Shown here: one piece after another, positions 39,247 through 48,445 of the stretch | How the letters are laid out: each line of letters opens with the position of its first letter | Numbering within the stretch: the stretch's first letter is position 1 | Origin: Flavobacterium sp. | Lineage (GTDB): Bacteria; Bacteroidota; Bacteroidia; Flavobacteriales; Flavobacteriaceae | Assembly: GCF_027483985.1 (NCBI RefSeq) | Contig: NZ_JAIXTJ010000011.1 | Span: 62,001-126,000 of the forward strand | Length of the DNA: 64,000 nucleotides | Direction: 5' to 3' | Notes under the pieces: model-generated | Told to the model about the DNA's origin: nothing | The model's database searches: none | Seen by the model: only the letters and a program-made list of their open reading frames with translations | Position numbers and translations under genes: made by a program

Positions 39247-40203
39247 CTAATTAGTGTAAAAAATCAAAAAGTCAGATAGTAAATAGATTAGCGATAAAGA
39301 CAATAAAATAGATAATAAAAACGTACTTAATGCTAATTTTTTTAATTCAGGATCTAATAATTTAGGCTCTTTATTCTTTGCAACTCTTGTTAAATGTGCA
39401 ATAATCGGAACATAAGCAATTAAGAAAAAATACAAATCAAAATTAAAACGATTCGGATTTGGATCGCGGTAGCTAAAATCGAAAATCAACACAAAAGCCA
39501 ACATCAACACCATTGCCGTAATGATTAGGAAAAAGTGGTATTTTTTGGCCCAAGCGCCACCATTTTTTACAACAATGGTATTTTTACCAGATTTTCTATC
39601 TGATTCTTCGTCGCGCATGTTGTTCAGGTTTAAAACTCCAACACTTAGCAGACCAATGGCCGTTGCCGGAAGGAACAGCAGCCAATCTATTTGTTTAGCA
39701 AACATAAAATATACACCAAAAGTACTCACAATTCCGAAAAAGGTAAAGACAAAAACATCGCCTAATCCTCGATATCCGTATGGATTTTTTCCCACAGTAT
39801 AACGAATAGCCGACGCTATAGCTAATATCCCTAAAACAAAGAAAATAATTGAATACAGAAAGTATTTCCCTTTAAACGAAACATAAATCAACAGCATAGC
39901 CGAAACTAACGTTAGAAATGCCGTAATGAAAATAGCATATCTCATTTCGCCTGGCGTAATCAATCCGCTTTGAATAGCACGTTTCGGACCAATTCTATCT
40001 TCATTGTCGGTGCCTTTGACACCATCGCCATAGTCATTGGCAAAATTGGATAGTATTTGTAGTCCTAAAGTAGTAGAAAGTGCCAAAATCACAATTTTCC
40101 AGTTGAAAATTCCTTGTGACATTGCATAGAAACTTCCGACCAATATTCCAGATACAGAAAGTGGTAAGGTTCTAACTCGAGCGGCTTCAATCCAGTGTTT
40201 CAT
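39247..40203 (-). CDS. menA: 1,4-Dihydroxy-2-naphthoate prenyltransferase MenA
   Basis: This 318-residue inner-membrane UbiA-family enzyme attaches the polyprenyl tail to dihydroxynaphthoate, giving demethylmenaquinone. It has about nine hydrophobic helices. The two aspartate-rich motifs are visible: NFANDYGDGVKGTDNEDR (about residues 53-70) and NNMRDEESDRKSGKNT (about 193-208). They bind the magnesium diphosphate of the substrate. The N-terminus (WIEAARVRTLPLSV) is characteristic of MenA. It is on the same strand as menC and menB, separated by other genes. Confidence 0.92.
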   Translation of the reverse strand: MKHWIEAARVRTLPLSVSGILVGSFYAMSQGIFNWKIVILALSTTLGLQILSNFANDYGDGVKGTDNEDRIGPKRAIQSGLITPGEMRYAIFITAFLTLVSAMLLIYVSFKGKYFLYSIIFFVLGILAIASAIRYTVGKNPYGYRGLGDVFVFTFFGIVSTFGVYFMFAKQIDWLLFLPATAIGLLSVGVLNLNNMRDEESDRKSGKNTIVVKNGGAWAKKYHFFLIITAMVLMLAFVLIFDFSYRDPNPNRFNFDLYFFLIAYVPIIAHLTRVAKNKEPKLLDPELKKLALSTFLLSILLSLSLIYLLSDFLIFYTN

Positions 40204-40290
40204 TTTATTTTTTATTTTGTTATTAGTTGTCAGTTTTCGTTTTCAGTTGCTTGACTAATCACTCCTCACTGCTTACTTTTTTACTAAAAT

Positions 40291-41796
40291 TTACATCCAA
40301 TTGCTGTCGGACGTTTCAATTTCGTAAAGCCAAAGGTTTACGTATTCTTTTATTTTATCGTATTTTCCTAAATAAAAAGTCAGGTTACCACCAGCGGTAT
40401 GCAAGGTAATCGAACCAATATTTAAATTTTTATGCCAAAACAATTGTGATGTTGTAATGGCTTGTATTTTCTTGATTTCTATGATTTCGTTGTCGATATC
40501 CCACGGACCGCTTTGCTTTATTATATGGTTATTACTTACGAATAACTTATAATTTCTGAATCCAAAAATAGCAATCAATAACAAGAATACCGTATAAAAA
40601 ATTGCAAAATGCGAATAATTAAAAACGGTCGCGTCAACTTTTAAACCAATGATAAAAAATCCTGTTAAAGGTACGATAATCGACAAGAAGATTGAAAATA
40701 CTAATTTTCTAAAATTAGGACGCATCATTACGCCTTTTTCTGGCAACTCATTGAATAATAAATTTAATATTTTATCGCGCTCAAAGGCATTGCAACCAGG
40801 AACTTCAATTAAACTTTTCTTTTGTTTCTTCTCATCGCTAAAGGCCTGCTTTATTTTGATTTCTAAAACATCAAGTTTTCTTTGAAAATAATTACTCGAA
40901 ACGGTTACAATTTGCACTTTTTCAGGTTTTAGAATTGTGCTTTCTGTATTAATTAATCCATATGAAATTAATAAAGAACCTTTTTGTTTAGTAATGGCAT
41001 AATTAAAATACTTCACAACGGTTCGGAAAATATTAATTACAAATACTATAGTAAATAAAACCACTACAAAAATAAGAAAAGAATAAATTACAGGATAGCC
41101 GCTTAGCGCACTTTCAATTTTATCTTCATCGATGAAGTCATCCTTTCCTATTTGATGTAAATTTTCAATAATGGTAAAAAAGAAGGTCAGAATTAATCCG
41201 ATGCTTTTAACATAGTTTGAAGTAATTCCGACTTTAAAAAGGCTTACTAAATTGATTTTTAGAAAAGGATGGCTAGTAGTTAGTTCTACTTGCTGCTCGA
41301 TTTCGACGGTATCAATTTCGGAAGCAACTTTTGTTTCGTTATCCAACAATTTAGCTTTTAGAGCCAAGGCTAAAGAATGGGAAATGGCTTTGATATTACC
41401 TTCTTTTTTGTCGCTTCCAGCGGTATCTACATTTAATTCGTAAACGCCGATAAGTCGTTGTATAAGATTTTGGTGAATATTTACTTGTTGGATTTTATTT
41501 AACTGAATGGCTGTTTTAGTTTTATTGATAATTCCATCATTCACAATAAATTCATCATTAACTTCATCAATATAAAAAGTGAAGTTCAAATATTTCAAAT
41601 AAGCTACCACGCCAACAATTGCGATCATTGCCAGAATTCCAAGGATGACATAAAGCTTACTTACACCATTTGATTTAATAAACCAAATAAAAATAATTGG
41701 AAGAAATGCCCTTGCAAAATGCTGCAACGAATCAACAAACATCACTAAGATTCCGATAGATGATTGACGTTGTGGTTGATTGAAATTGACTTCCAT
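40291..41796 (-). CDS. PH-domain membrane protein (YdbT-like)
   Basis: This 501-residue membrane protein has several hydrophobic pairs with bacterial PH-like (bPH2) domains between them. The repeated bPH2 pattern is visible as NKIQQVNIHQNLIQRLIGVY, PEKVQIVTVSSNYFQRKLDV and IKKIQAITTSQLFWHKNLNI, giving three domains. It pairs with the smaller PH-domain gene at 41796, which overlaps it by one base. This two-gene arrangement matches YdbS-YdbT of Bacillus, linked to resistance to some antimicrobial peptides and lipid-targeting agents. The function here is inferred only from that similarity. Confidence 0.82.
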   Translation of the reverse strand: MEVNFNQPQRQSSIGILVMFVDSLQHFARAFLPIIFIWFIKSNGVSKLYVILGILAMIAIVGVVAYLKYLNFTFYIDEVNDEFIVNDGIINKTKTAIQLNKIQQVNIHQNLIQRLIGVYELNVDTAGSDKKEGNIKAISHSLALALKAKLLDNETKVASEIDTVEIEQQVELTTSHPFLKINLVSLFKVGITSNYVKSIGLILTFFFTIIENLHQIGKDDFIDEDKIESALSGYPVIYSFLIFVVVLFTIVFVINIFRTVVKYFNYAITKQKGSLLISYGLINTESTILKPEKVQIVTVSSNYFQRKLDVLEIKIKQAFSDEKKQKKSLIEVPGCNAFERDKILNLLFNELPEKGVMMRPNFRKLVFSIFLSIIVPLTGFFIIGLKVDATVFNYSHFAIFYTVFLLLIAIFGFRNYKLFVSNNHIIKQSGPWDIDNEIIEIKKIQAITTSQLFWHKNLNIGSITLHTAGGNLTFYLGKYDKIKEYVNLWLYEIETSDSNWM

Positions 41797-42317
41797 TAGA
41801 GTTGTTTTTGAATTTTACCCATTAGAAGTTGTTTGATGTTTTCGGCTTCTTCTTTGGTAATTCCTGGTATTTCTAGATCACTTGCATTTCCGCCAGCTGT
41901 AAAAATTTCTACTTTTGCTAAACCAAATAGCCTTGATACAAATCCTTCGTGAAGTGCTACGTGCTGTACTCTATTGTAAGGAATCACCATTGTATTGGTA
42001 GCAATAATACCGCTTCTAAAAATTACATCGTGGGTTCTAAAAGCATACGCTTTCTTTTTGAAACCGAGTACGGATAAAAACAAGATGAAAAAAGACACTA
42101 CTACAACAACACTTCCTAATTGCATAGAAAACTTTGGAGAGATATTCTCCTTATCAAAAGACAATAATAAGAAAAAGCCAACGACTAAAACTGCAATAAT
42201 TATGAATGAATTGATTAAAACAACCCACAAATACTTTGGATGCAATGGTGTTAATGGCACTTCTTCATATCGAGGAAGTTGTTTGGTGTTGATGACTTCG
42301 TTAGTAAAATCTTCCAT
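41796..42317 (-). CDS. Small PH-domain membrane protein (YdbS-like)
   Basis: This 173-residue protein has two membrane helices (VVLINSFIIIAVLVVGFFLL; SVVVVVSFFILFLSVLGF) and one bPH2 domain: VIPYNRVQHVALHEGFVSRL, then FGLAKVEIFTAGG. It ends by overlapping the start of the larger PH-domain gene by one base, so both are translated from one message. It has a normal length for YdbS-type proteins. It is two bases from the stop side of the barrel gene at 42320, so the three may be one operon. Confidence 0.85.
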   Translation of the reverse strand: MEDFTNEVINTKQLPRYEEVPLTPLHPKYLWVVLINSFIIIAVLVVGFFLLLSFDKENISPKFSMQLGSVVVVVSFFILFLSVLGFKKKAYAFRTHDVIFRSGIIATNTMVIPYNRVQHVALHEGFVSRLFGLAKVEIFTAGGNASDLEIPGITKEEAENIKQLLMGKIQKQL

Positions 42318-42319
42318 AT

Positions 42320-42916
42320 TTAAAAGTTTAATCCAATTCCTAAAGCAATAAGGTGCGCAGTAGTATTAGTTTCTATTGGTAAAAGTTTATAATCAGCTTG
42401 AAAATAAAATTCCTCTGAAAACATTAATCTACAACCCGGATTAATGGAAAAGCTGTTATAAGAATCGGTTTTAGTAAAAGTACCCGATTGAAACGCTGGA
42501 TCCATTGGGTCAAAAAGCGTTGGATTAGAGGTTTTGATGCTGTATTTGCTCGAAAAAAAGGAATAACCTAAATTTAAAAAAGGTTTGAACGATTTGCTCG
42601 CATTTACTTCCAAACCAAAATTAGGATTAAGCATCAGTCGGTTTTTAAAATCAATTTGACTATTGCTTAAACGCGCTTGAAAATAATCCAATCCGATACC
42701 ACCTAAAATACTGATGGATTCGTTTTGGTAAAGTTTATAATGTGCATTCAATCCAACTAATCCGTTATAATTATCGCTAACTATGTTATTGTTTCTTATG
42801 TTTCCTGTGTAATGCAAAGAAATCAAAAACTTATCCTCTTTAGCACTACTTTTATCTTGCGAATTAACGTTGAAAGTTAGTAAAATTAGAACACTTAAAA
42901 TTAGTTTCTTTTTCAT
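42320..42916 (-). CDS. Small outer-membrane beta-barrel protein
   Basis: I start at the ATG at 42916 (198 residues), which gives the signal peptide MKKKLILSVLILLTFNVNSQ. The mature protein alternates polar and hydrophobic residues in about eight strands (ISLHYTGNIRNN, SISILGGIGLDYFQARL, FKPFLNLGYSFFSSKYS, EEFYFQADYKLLPI) and ends in a C-terminal Phe (LGIGLNF), the usual insertion signal for small barrels. It probably belongs to the OmpW/outer-membrane-beta-barrel group. Substrate is unknown. It lies upstream of the PH-domain genes on the same strand. Confidence 0.8.
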   Translation of the reverse strand: MKKKLILSVLILLTFNVNSQDKSSAKEDKFLISLHYTGNIRNNNIVSDNYNGLVGLNAHYKLYQNESISILGGIGLDYFQARLSNSQIDFKNRLMLNPNFGLEVNASKSFKPFLNLGYSFFSSKYSIKTSNPTLFDPMDPAFQSGTFTKTDSYNSFSINPGCRLMFSEEFYFQADYKLLPIETNTTAHLIALGIGLNF

Positions 42917-43072
42917 AATCAAAAATTAAATCATTTCTAGATAAAAACAGATTAACAATAAAATTAAACCTTGTATGAGATTACAACGGATTGACAAACT
43001 ATATATGTAAACTGACAACCGGCAACTGATAACTAACAACTAAATAACGTAAACTGACAACTGAACCCTAAA

Positions 43073-43912
43073 TTAAGGCAACCATTTTTTATCAAAGTTA
43101 GGCTTGCGTTTTTCTAAAAAAGCATCGCGACCTTCTTTAGCTTCGTCAGTCATATAAGCCAATCTTGTAGCTTCACCAGCGAAAACTTGCTGACCTACCA
43201 TTCCGTCGTCGGTTAAATTCATTGCGAATTTTAGCATTTTTATCGACGTTGGTGACTTGGCTAATATTTCTTGTGCCCATTCGTACGCTGTCGCCTCTAA
43301 CTCATCGTGCGGAATTACGGCATTAACCATTCCCATTTCGAATGCTTCTTGAGCGGAATAATTTCGTCCTAAAAAGAAAATCTCTCTAGCTTTCTTTTGT
43401 CCGACCATTTTCGCTAAGTATGCCGAACCATATCCGCCATCAAAACTTGTTACATCGGCATCCGTCTGTTTAAAAATTGCGTGTTCTTTACTAGCCAAAG
43501 TTAAGTCGCATACCACATGAAGACTGTGTCCGCCACCAACTGCCCAACCTGGAACTACACAAATCACCGCTTTGGGCATAAAACGAATCAATCGTTGCAC
43601 ATCTAAAATATTTAGTCGGTGGTAGCCATCATCGCCCACGTAGCCTTGATGTCCTCTAGCTTTTTGATCGCCACCACTACAAAACGACCAAATTCCATCT
43701 TTAGAACTCGGACCTTCAGCAGAAAGCAATACAACACCAATGGACGTATCTTCTTGTGCATCGTGAAACGCTTGTAATAATTCGGCTGTAGTTTTCGGAC
43801 GAAACGCATTGCGCACATCTGGACGATTGAATGCAATTCGCGCTACTCCGTTGCATTTTTTATAGGTTATATCTTCAAATTCTTTAGCGATTACCCAATT
43901 AATTTCTGACAT
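43073..43912 (-). CDS. menB: 1,4-Dihydroxy-2-naphthoyl-CoA synthase MenB
   Basis: This 279-residue crotonase-fold enzyme closes the naphthoate ring of o-succinylbenzoyl-CoA. MenB features are clear: FRPKTTAELLQAF, the oxyanion-hole loop FCSGGDQKARG, the second backbone glycine set GWAVGGGHSLH, and the catalytic region DADVTSFDGGYGSAYLAK. The C-terminal KPNFDKKWLP is also typical. It is cytosolic. Its closest pathway neighbours in the window are menA (2.9 kb downstream) and menD (11 kb upstream), on the same strand. Confidence 0.95.
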   Translation of the reverse strand: MSEINWVIAKEFEDITYKKCNGVARIAFNRPDVRNAFRPKTTAELLQAFHDAQEDTSIGVVLLSAEGPSSKDGIWSFCSGGDQKARGHQGYVGDDGYHRLNILDVQRLIRFMPKAVICVVPGWAVGGGHSLHVVCDLTLASKEHAIFKQTDADVTSFDGGYGSAYLAKMVGQKKAREIFFLGRNYSAQEAFEMGMVNAVIPHDELEATAYEWAQEILAKSPTSIKMLKFAMNLTDDGMVGQQVFAGEATRLAYMTDEAKEGRDAFLEKRKPNFDKKWLP

Positions 43913-43973
43913 ATTCTTTTTTTATTACAAAAATATGGAAATAAAATATAGAAAAATATTTAATTTACAATTT

Positions 43974-44004
43974 GACGCAACCTTTGTCAGATTTTTACAT
44001 CTTA
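43974..44004 (+). promoter_or_regulatory. Possible ECF-type promoter, site 1
   Basis: GACGCAACCTTT is followed 12 bases later by CATCTTA. The same pair with near-equal spacing lies before the paralogous gene at 50191, and a looser version lies before the ECF sigma gene. Site assignment is by comparison only. Confidence 0.4.
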
Positions 44005-44035
44005 AGGAAAGTAGTACACATTTAAATAAAGAAAT

Positions 44036-46762
44036 ATGAAAACAGCTTTACTTTTTATTTGCTCAATTTTATCCTCGTTTAGTTATGCTCAAATTTTAGA
44101 CACAAATTTTGGTATTAATGGAATTGCTAATAATCATTTTTCTACCTCTAGAAGCTCTGATGTAATTTTAGCAGCAGCTATTCAACCTGATGGAAAAATT
44201 ATTTATGTTGGAAAAGGTATCAATGAAAATTACTCTTTCATAGCACGGCACAATAATGACGGTAGTTACGACACATCATTTAATACTTTTGGTTTCAGAA
44301 CTAGCGTTGGAAAAGGATTTAATTCTGTATTAATTCAAAATGATGGTAAAATATTGGTAGGTATTGTATATGATGGATACTCAGATTTTGATAATGTTAG
44401 AAGATTTAATTCAGATGGTAGTTTGGATACTACTTTTGGAATAAATGGTTCAGTAAAAATAGTTGAAAGCAATTCTTTGTTTAATACCAAATCATTTTCG
44501 CTACAAGATGATGGTAAAATTGTACTGAATGGTATTAATTATAGTCCATATTCTGGTGGAAATACTGCTGGAAACAAAATTGAAGTGGTGCGATTAAATT
44601 CAAATGGTTCCTTAGATGCAACCTTTGATACCGATGGAAAAAAAATCATACCAATAGCTACATTTAATGATGAAAGTTATGCGTCGATAATTCAAAATGA
44701 CGGAAAGATTTTAGTTACAGGAAGATCAAAATATTCTAGTAATCAAAATAGTTATGATATAATTACTATTCGATTAAATGAAAACGGTGCACTCGATAAT
44801 ACTTTTGGAAATAATGGCATATCGAGATTTCATAGCAGTACAAATTCGAATGGTATAGCAAGATCAATAACAATTCAATCGGATAATAAAATTTTAATCG
44901 CAGGATTACAAAATTCCTATCTTACCATTTTAAGATATAATGTTGATGGCTCTTTAGATACTACTTTTAACACTACTGGTGTTTATCAATGTTCGTTACC
45001 TATAAATAATCCTAGTGTCTCAACCACTAATTATTCGTGCATACCAATAATAAAAAGTTTATCTAATGGAAAAATTTTAGCCTCAGCGACAATAAATTCT
45101 GATTATGCATTAGTTGAATTAAATTCGGATGGAAGTTCTAATCTAAATTTTGGAACAAATGGAATTTTAATGTCCAATGCAAATGATTTTGATTATTCTA
45201 GTTTTTTATTAATCAGACCAAATGAAAATATTATTACCGGAGGCGGAAGCAATGATATAGCAAATATAAATTATACTTTAGAAAAAAAAGAGTTTAATTC
45301 GAATGGAGTTTTTATAACTAGCACTACTTTCAGCTTGACCGAAGGCACTGATAAAGTACTTAAATCAGTAGTGCAAAATGATGGAAAAATTATAAGTATC
45401 TGTGAATTTCACAAAGACACATCTATTTTTAATGTGATTAGAAGACAGCATACTGATGGAACTATTGATACTACTTTTGGAGCTAATGGGCAAATACAAT
45501 TAAATACTACCTTATCTAAATTAATTGTTGATACCACCGGCAAAATTATTGCTATAGATAAAGTTGCACCCATACTTTATAAATTTAATTCCGATGGAAC
45601 TCCTGATGTAACTTTTGGAATCAATGGTTTGAAAAATTATAATTTAGATAGTGCAAATAGAATCCTTTATATTGATGAACTTTTTGTTTCAACCACTAAT
45701 GAAATCTTTATCGGTTTTGATTACAAAACTAATGTTCCCAATTATATTTTTGATTTATCAAGTTTTGGTTTAGCCAAACTAAATGTAGATGGCACAATCA
45801 CTACTAGTTTTGGAATAAATGGAATTGCAACGCTAAGATTTGATTATTTTGGAATTTATTCAAATGAATGGCCTACAAATATTTGTATACAATCTGACAA
45901 TAAAATAGTTGTAGCTGGTAAATTAAATTATGAGTATTATACAGGTAATCCAGAAAATTCAGTTGTTGGCATTACAAGATTCAATAGTGATGGTGTTCTT
46001 GATACTACCTTTGGAAATTCTGGTAAAATCATCACACAAGTAAATACTAAAAATTATGGGACCGATATGATTTGCTTAAATAATGATCAATTTTTAATTA
46101 ATATAGTTGATGTAAACAATTCAGTTACTAATACCTTTACAGTGAAATACAATTCTGATGGAAATTTAGACCTTAATTTTGGTGTTAATGGCATACTTAA
46201 CGACGGCTATAAAAGTAATAGTATGATTGTTCAACCTGACGGAAAAATTATAAAATCTGTAAGCTCATCAAATCAATTTTCTATAAAAAGATACCTATCA
46301 AATGGAACTATTGATTTGGGATTTGGAAATGCTGGTACGCTATCAACCGCTGTAAATTATTTAGGAGATTGTAATACACTTCTTTTAACAAACGACAATA
46401 AGCTCTTGGCTGGTGGTTCTTCGTTCAATGGAACTAATGTTGAAATGACACAAGCAAAATATACTGATTTAAACTTGGATGTTGTATCACCTAACAATCA
46501 AAATTCTTTTCTATTTTATCCAAATCCAATACAAACAGAAGCTACATTTAGTTATAACTTAATAAATAATGAAACCGTATCTATAGATATTATAGATTTT
46601 CAAGGTAAAATTGTTCAATCAGTTCTACAAAATAAACCTCAAACAAAAGGTTATCATATTCAAACCATTAATCTGTCTAATAGACTAGCAGCAGGAAATT
46701 ATATTTTAAAGTTCTATTCTTCATTTGGTAGTAAAAACATAAAGATTATTAAAAAAGATTGA
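44036..46762 (+). CDS. Delta-60-repeat surface protein with T9SS sorting domain
   Basis: This 908-residue protein has a signal peptide (MKTALLFICSILSSFSYAQ), then about 12-14 delta-60 repeats (pattern QPDGKIIYVG...RHNNDGSYDTSF...G.NG) forming a predicted beta-propeller-like body. A type A T9SS sorting domain closes it (YPNPIQTEATFSY to the last NIKIIKKD, about residues 825-908). It is therefore expected to be exported by the type IX system and attached to, or released from, the cell surface. Ligand is unknown; adhesion is a plausible role. It is a close paralog of the gene at 50191, and both have a similar upstream sequence. Confidence 0.88.
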   Translation: MKTALLFICSILSSFSYAQILDTNFGINGIANNHFSTSRSSDVILAAAIQPDGKIIYVGKGINENYSFIARHNNDGSYDTSFNTFGFRTSVGKGFNSVLIQNDGKILVGIVYDGYSDFDNVRRFNSDGSLDTTFGINGSVKIVESNSLFNTKSFSLQDDGKIVLNGINYSPYSGGNTAGNKIEVVRLNSNGSLDATFDTDGKKIIPIATFNDESYASIIQNDGKILVTGRSKYSSNQNSYDIITIRLNENGALDNTFGNNGISRFHSSTNSNGIARSITIQSDNKILIAGLQNSYLTILRYNVDGSLDTTFNTTGVYQCSLPINNPSVSTTNYSCIPIIKSLSNGKILASATINSDYALVELNSDGSSNLNFGTNGILMSNANDFDYSSFLLIRPNENIITGGGSNDIANINYTLEKKEFNSNGVFITSTTFSLTEGTDKVLKSVVQNDGKIISICEFHKDTSIFNVIRRQHTDGTIDTTFGANGQIQLNTTLSKLIVDTTGKIIAIDKVAPILYKFNSDGTPDVTFGINGLKNYNLDSANRILYIDELFVSTTNEIFIGFDYKTNVPNYIFDLSSFGLAKLNVDGTITTSFGINGIATLRFDYFGIYSNEWPTNICIQSDNKIVVAGKLNYEYYTGNPENSVVGITRFNSDGVLDTTFGNSGKIITQVNTKNYGTDMICLNNDQFLINIVDVNNSVTNTFTVKYNSDGNLDLNFGVNGILNDGYKSNSMIVQPDGKIIKSVSSSNQFSIKRYLSNGTIDLGFGNAGTLSTAVNYLGDCNTLLLTNDNKLLAGGSSFNGTNVEMTQAKYTDLNLDVVSPNNQNSFLFYPNPIQTEATFSYNLINNETVSIDIIDFQGKIVQSVLQNKPQTKGYHIQTINLSNRLAAGNYILKFYSSFGSKNIKIIKKD

Positions 46763-46783
46763 TTTTAAGACTTACACCTTTAA

Positions 46784-46814
46784 AAAAGACATTAGTAATC
46801 TAATGTCTTTTTTT
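46784..46814 (+). terminator. Terminator of the first delta-60 gene
   Basis: AAAGACATTAG and CTAATGTCTTT form an 11-bp stem with a 4-nt loop, followed by Ts. Confidence 0.88.
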
Positions 46815-46867
46815 ATGCTAATTATTTAAAATTTATACTATTTTAGCAATGTAAATTTGTAATAACA

Positions 46868-47977
46868 ATGAAAAAACTACTTTTCTCCATCGGATTGCTT
46901 TCTGTAACTATGGCAAGTTATTCGCAAGCTTATGAATTTCAAACCGTAAAAGACATTGAAGCCAATCCAGTGATTTCGCAAGATATTACTGGTACTTGCT
47001 GGAGTTTTTCGACTACCTCTTTTTTGGAAGCCGAAATAATTCGTCTTACTGGAAAGAAAATTGATTTATCGGAAATGTATAATGTGCGTAATACTTATCC
47101 TAAAAAAGCTTGGAATTATGTTATGCGTCAGGGAAAAGCTCAATTTGGTGAAGGTGGTTTAGCGCACGATGTCATTAATAGTGCAGAAGATTTTGGATTG
47201 GTACCACAAAGCGCTTATACCGGGAAGTTAAATCCGGAAGATAAATACAATCACGCCGAACTAACAGCCGTTTTGGAAGCAATGTTAAAAACCTATGTTT
47301 CTAATCCGGGACAAAAGTTATCTCCACAATGGAAAGAAGCTATTAATGCTGTTTTGGATGTGTATATGGGTAAAAATGTAACCGAATTTACTTTTGAAGG
47401 TAAAAAATATACACCAAAAACCTTTTTGGAACTGACAAAAATCAATCCGAAAGATTATGTAACGATTTCGTCATTTACACACGAAACTTATAACAAACCG
47501 TTTTTGTTAGACATTCCAGATAATTTTTCAAATGGTATGTTTTATAATGTAACTCTTGACGAATATATTCAAAATATTGATAATGCCATTGATAACGGCT
47601 ACACGCTTGCTTTAGATTGCGATGTTTCTGAAGCTACTTTTTCTGGTAAATATGGTGTTGCGGTAATAGCTGAAAATGAAGTCGATGCCAAAGTAATTGC
47701 TTCAGAAATCAAACCAGAGAAAAACATTACAGCAGCATACCGTCAAGCGGAATTTGAAAATCTTTCTACTCAAGACGATCATTTAATGCATATTGTTGGA
47801 AAAGTAAAAGATCAAACGGGCAAAATATATTATAAGGTAAAAAATTCTTGGGGTTCAAAATCAGGGAAAGATGGTTTTGTATATATGAGTGTTTCTTATT
47901 TGAAATTGAAAAGTATCTCCGTACTTTTGCATAAAGAGGGTTTGATTAAATCTACCAAAACTAAATTAGGATTATAA
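46868..47977 (+). CDS. C1-family cysteine peptidase, bleomycin-hydrolase type
   Basis: This 369-residue exported peptidase has a signal peptide (MKKLLFSIGLLSVTMASYSQ). The papain-like active site is visible: oxyanion Gln and catalytic Cys in SQDITGTCWSFSTTSFLE (about residues 36-53), catalytic His in DDHLMHIVG (about 304) and Asn in KVKNSWGS (about 323). The long insert after the Cys and the ending LLHKEGL are typical of the C1B (PepC/bleomycin hydrolase) group, which is usually cytosolic, so export here is noteworthy. The next gene starts four bases after its stop. Confidence 0.88.
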   Translation: MKKLLFSIGLLSVTMASYSQAYEFQTVKDIEANPVISQDITGTCWSFSTTSFLEAEIIRLTGKKIDLSEMYNVRNTYPKKAWNYVMRQGKAQFGEGGLAHDVINSAEDFGLVPQSAYTGKLNPEDKYNHAELTAVLEAMLKTYVSNPGQKLSPQWKEAINAVLDVYMGKNVTEFTFEGKKYTPKTFLELTKINPKDYVTISSFTHETYNKPFLLDIPDNFSNGMFYNVTLDEYIQNIDNAIDNGYTLALDCDVSEATFSGKYGVAVIAENEVDAKVIASEIKPEKNITAAYRQAEFENLSTQDDHLMHIVGKVKDQTGKIYYKVKNSWGSKSGKDGFVYMSVSYLKLKSISVLLHKEGLIKSTKTKLGL

Positions 47978-47980
47978 CAA

Positions 47981-48406
47981 ATGAAACGATTTCTATCTAC
48001 TAAAAACACCTTTACTATTTTCATTCTTTGGGGATTAGTTGTATTTTTAATTTCGATACTAGCGCTAAATTTAAATGAAGGAAATACTCCATTAATTCCG
48101 CTAATAGTGATTAGTTTAGTTACTGCATTTGTCCTTTGGGTATTATTAGACACAAGATATGTTATTAAAAATAATTTTCTTTTGTATCGTTCTGGTCCAA
48201 TTCGTGGTCGTATTGATATAACCAAAATCAAATCTATAAAACGTCATTCGGGTTTGAATGTGCCTGTAATGCTCAAACCGTCACTTGATACGAAAGGATT
48301 TATTGTAACCTATAATACATTTGACGACTTATTTATTTCACCCATAAAAAGTGACATATTCCTTGAAGAAATCAAGAAAATCAATCCACAAATTGAGTTG
48401 ATTTAG
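47981..48406 (+). CDS. Small PH-domain membrane protein
   Basis: This 141-residue protein has two N-terminal membrane helices (FTIFILWGLVVFLISILAL; PLIPLIVISLVTAFVLWVLL) and a C-terminal bacterial PH-like domain (TRYVIKNNFLLYRSGPIRGR, IKSIKRHSG, KGFIVTYNTFDDLFISPI). It resembles YyaB-type bPH_6 proteins of unknown function. It is four bases after the C1 peptidase gene, so they are co-transcribed, and it ends before a strong terminator. Confidence 0.8.
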   Translation: MKRFLSTKNTFTIFILWGLVVFLISILALNLNEGNTPLIPLIVISLVTAFVLWVLLDTRYVIKNNFLLYRSGPIRGRIDITKIKSIKRHSGLNVPVMLKPSLDTKGFIVTYNTFDDLFISPIKSDIFLEEIKKINPQIELI

Positions 48407-48413
48407 TAAATAT

Positions 48414-48444
48414 AAGGTAAGCCAATAGATAGCTTACCTTTTTT
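48414..48444 (+). terminator. Bidirectional terminator between convergent genes
   Basis: AAGGTAAGC (48414-48422) pairs with GCTTACCTT (48432-48440), followed by Ts. The minus-strand gene ends at 48446, so the hairpin may serve both. Confidence 0.85.
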
Positions 48445-48445
48445 C